Made by a program: the position numbers and the translations under genes. From contig JAUPUE010000036.1 in NCBI GenBank assembly GCA_030917725.1, positions 1 through 5,344 on the forward strand: a DNA stretch of 5,344 nucleotides. Direction: 5' to 3'. Source of the stretch: Patescibacteria group bacterium (lineage in GTDB: Bacteria; Patescibacteriota; Minisyncoccia; Phycocordibacterales; EsbW-18). Below, one piece after another: positions 4,743-5,344 of this stretch. The notes under the pieces are model-generated. The model did no database searches. It saw only the letters and a program-made list of their open reading frames with translations, and had not been told where the DNA came from. Every line of letters starts with the position of its first letter. Positions within the stretch are counted from its first letter, which is position 1.

Positions 4743-5344
4743 ATGAACGGCACAATCGCACAAATCATCGGACCGGTCGTCGACGTCACCTTTCCGGAGG
4801 GAACAAAACTCCCACCTATCTTCACAGCGCTCACCATCGCGCATGAAGGACGTCTGATCTACCTTGAGATCCTCCGCCACCTCGAACCGGGCCGCGTGCG
4901 CACCATCTCGCTCCAAGCAACCGACGGTTTGATGCGTGGCATGGAGGTCCTCAACACAGGACACCAAGTCGAAGTGCCAGTTGGACAAGAAGTGCTCGGC
5001 AACATCTTCAACGTCATCGGTACCGCACTCAACGAACCAACCAAAAAGTTCGCGAAGCACTGGCCAATCCACCGCTCTGCTCCCCCATTTGTGGAGCAAT
5101 CAACCAAGACAGAGATCTTCGAAACCGGTATTAAGGTCATTGACCTCATCTCGCCGTTCATCAAGGGTGGTAAAGTCGGTCTCTTCGGAGGTGCCGGCGT
5201 CGGTAAGACCGTCCTTCTCATGGAGCTTATCCGCAACGTCGCCGAAGTCGGTGGTGGTGCCTCAGTGTTCGCTGGTGTCGGTGAACGCACACGTGAAGGT
5301 AACGACCTCTACGAAGAAATGAAGGGTTCAGGTGTCATCGACAA
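4743..5344 (+). CDS. atpD: F1Fo ATP synthase subunit beta, 3'-truncated by the window edge
   Basis: Catalytic subunit that makes or hydrolyses ATP. The frame runs from ATG at 4743 to the last base without a stop: 200 full codons plus two bases. Visible parts are the N-terminal beta-barrel (MNGTIAQIIGPVVDVTFPEG, residues 1-20; HLEPGRVRTISLQATDGLMRG around 46-66) and the first part of the nucleotide-binding domain (HRSAPPF, ETGIKVIDLISPF, KGGKVGLFGGAGVGKT). Walker A is GGAGVGKT with K155 and T156, and the catalytic glutamate is E181 in GVGERTREGND, followed by R182. These numbers coincide with E. coli beta, which confirms the start choice. Walker B, the adenine-binding residues and the DELSEED loop lie beyond the window. 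The start follows atpG by 21 AT-rich bases. atpC (epsilon) is expected downstream. Confidence 0.98.
   Translation, partial: MNGTIAQIIGPVVDVTFPEGTKLPPIFTALTIAHEGRLIYLEILRHLEPGRVRTISLQATDGLMRGMEVLNTGHQVEVPVGQEVLGNIFNVIGTALNEPTKKFAKHWPIHRSAPPFVEQSTKTEIFETGIKVIDLISPFIKGGKVGLFGGAGVGKTVLLMELIRNVAEVGGGASVFAGVGERTREGNDLYEEMKGSGVID

Noticed and set aside
4722..5290. Overlapping minus-strand open frames opposite atpD
   Set aside because: They lie across highly conserved beta-subunit coding sequence and show no domain pattern; atpD itself is clearly coding.
1..5344. CRISPR arrays, tRNA or rRNA genes, insertion sequences or attachment sites
   Set aside because: Nearly every base is inside a recognised coding gene and no direct-repeat array, cloverleaf or transposase was seen.

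Overview
This window is almost the whole F1Fo ATP synthase operon of a bacterium, on the plus strand with no gene on the other strand. Gene order is atpB (a, cut at its 5' end) - atpE (c) - atpF (b) - atpH (delta) - atpA (alpha) - a small DUF1653-family gene - atpG (gamma) - atpD (beta, cut by the window end). Apart from the DUF1653 gene, this is the usual bacterial order. The epsilon gene (atpC) would be expected just downstream, and any atpI upstream; neither is in view.

The protein style (an a subunit starting PHISL..DPIFHIGSFPVTN, an alpha with KHAWGYREISLLLRRPPGR, a very short delta, no classical Shine-Dalgarno sites) suggests a Candidate Phyla Radiation / Patescibacteria genome, perhaps Parcubacteria-like. 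That is inference from family resemblance, not a database result. TGA is used as a stop (atpF) and never appears in frame inside a gene, so the recoded TGA=Gly code of Absconditabacteria/Gracilibacteria does not apply. Stretches sampled by hand in atpA run about 55-62% GC; the DUF1653 gene is about 43%.

Layout: 1-747 atpB; 748-838 a 91-bp spacer with a short terminator-like hairpin and an inverted repeat; 839-1066 atpE; 1085-1591 atpF; 1588-1962 atpH, overlapping atpF by ATGA; 1977-3497 atpA; 3511-3792 DUF1653; 3798-4721 atpG; 4743-5344 atpD (N-terminal 200 residues). No gap exceeds 91 bp, so the set reads as one transcription unit.

Together a, b and c form the membrane proton channel and rotor ring, delta and b the peripheral stalk, gamma the central shaft, and alpha/beta the catalytic hexamer. 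Essential residues are present: the Fo arginine in a, the ring glutamate in c, the alpha arginine finger, and the beta P-loop lysine and catalytic glutamate. Points worth a second look are the DUF1653 gene inserted between alpha and gamma, a delta that lost much of its N-terminal domain, a GxAxAxG c-ring packing motif, and AT-rich leaders that occur before exactly the three multi-copy subunits (c, alpha, beta).
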